NCBI GenBank assembly: GCA_964513905.1
Contig: CAZENS010000010.1
Span: forward strand, 1 to 29,307
Reading direction: 5' to 3'
DNA from: CAMEGH01 sp964513905
GTDB taxonomy: Bacteria > Patescibacteriota > Saccharimonadia > Saccharimonadales > Saccharimonadaceae
DNA length: 29,307 bases
Shown here: positions 29,290 to 29,307 of the stretch, piece after piece
Layout: each line of letters starts with the position of its first letter
How positions within the stretch are numbered: position 1 is the stretch's first letter
The notes under the pieces: generated by a model
What the model was told of the DNA's origin: nothing
Databases searched by the model: none
What the model saw: only the letters and a program-made list of their open reading frames with translations
Position numbers and translations under genes: made by a program

Positions 29290-29307
29290 TCTTGATACGT
29301 CACTGTT

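Noticed and set aside
1..29307. UGA reassigned to Gly (as in Absconditabacteria and Gracilibacteria)
   Set aside because: All gene frames are complete with standard stops and contain no internal UGA, and an intact RF2 gene is present.

Overview
The window looks like the chromosome of a host-dependent ultrasmall bacterium of the Patescibacteria (CPR), most likely a Saccharibacteria (TM7) relative. This placement is an inference from gene content and style: short intergenic gaps, single-copy housekeeping genes, a murD with a GTKGKGTT P-loop, a ProRS without an editing domain, short orphan proteins, and monoderm-type surface proteins. I cannot name a species. I count 28 protein genes, with no tRNA, rRNA, CRISPR array or insertion sequence. 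No gene-free stretch exceeds about 165 bases.

Region 1 (1-4825, + strand) is a cell-surface locus. It holds an RCC1-propeller/TIG/FN3 protein cut by the left edge, a small secreted protein that shares the propeller protein's C-terminal module, a membrane-anchored DUF916-like protein, and an Ig-like protein ending in a LAPNTG sortase-like tail. This composition resembles the Csc/WxL surface clusters of Firmicutes and is the best candidate here for an undescribed system.

Region 2 (4835-13321, - strand) reads secA, M16 peptidase, murD, a membrane protein of unknown function, an M48 (HtpX-like) peptidase, prfB. A 100-N gap interrupts the membrane protein. Both sides of the gap carry the same 55 bases, so the gap looks like an unmerged assembly overlap and the gene is probably intact (367 aa).

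Region 3 (13451-19449) holds an orphan small gene between two terminators, a ribosome hibernation factor (hpf), serS, a divergent OmpA-like lipid-facing protein, uppP, and an ABC transporter pair of the MacB/FtsX type.

Region 4 (19612-20972, + strand) is a two-gene operon of unrecognised cytoplasmic proteins: a charged Ala/Glu/Arg-rich coiled-coil protein and a 102-residue acidic protein.

Region 5 (20990-29251, - strand) runs frr, uppS, rseP, two CPBP proteases, proS, greA, lysS, and a SpoU/TrmH methyltransferase. It keeps the common bacterial frr-uppS-(cdsA-dxr)-rseP-proS order, but cdsA and dxr are absent and two CPBP genes sit before proS.

Window-wide features: none of the 28 genes ends in UGA (13 UAA, 15 UAG) although prfB is encoded here. 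Several genes, including all three aminoacyl-tRNA synthetases, have a -10 box only 6-9 bases before the start codon, which predicts leaderless or nearly leaderless mRNAs. Functionally the window joins translation, undecaprenyl-phosphate supply and peptidoglycan precursor synthesis, protein export, envelope proteolysis, and an outward-facing surface complex.
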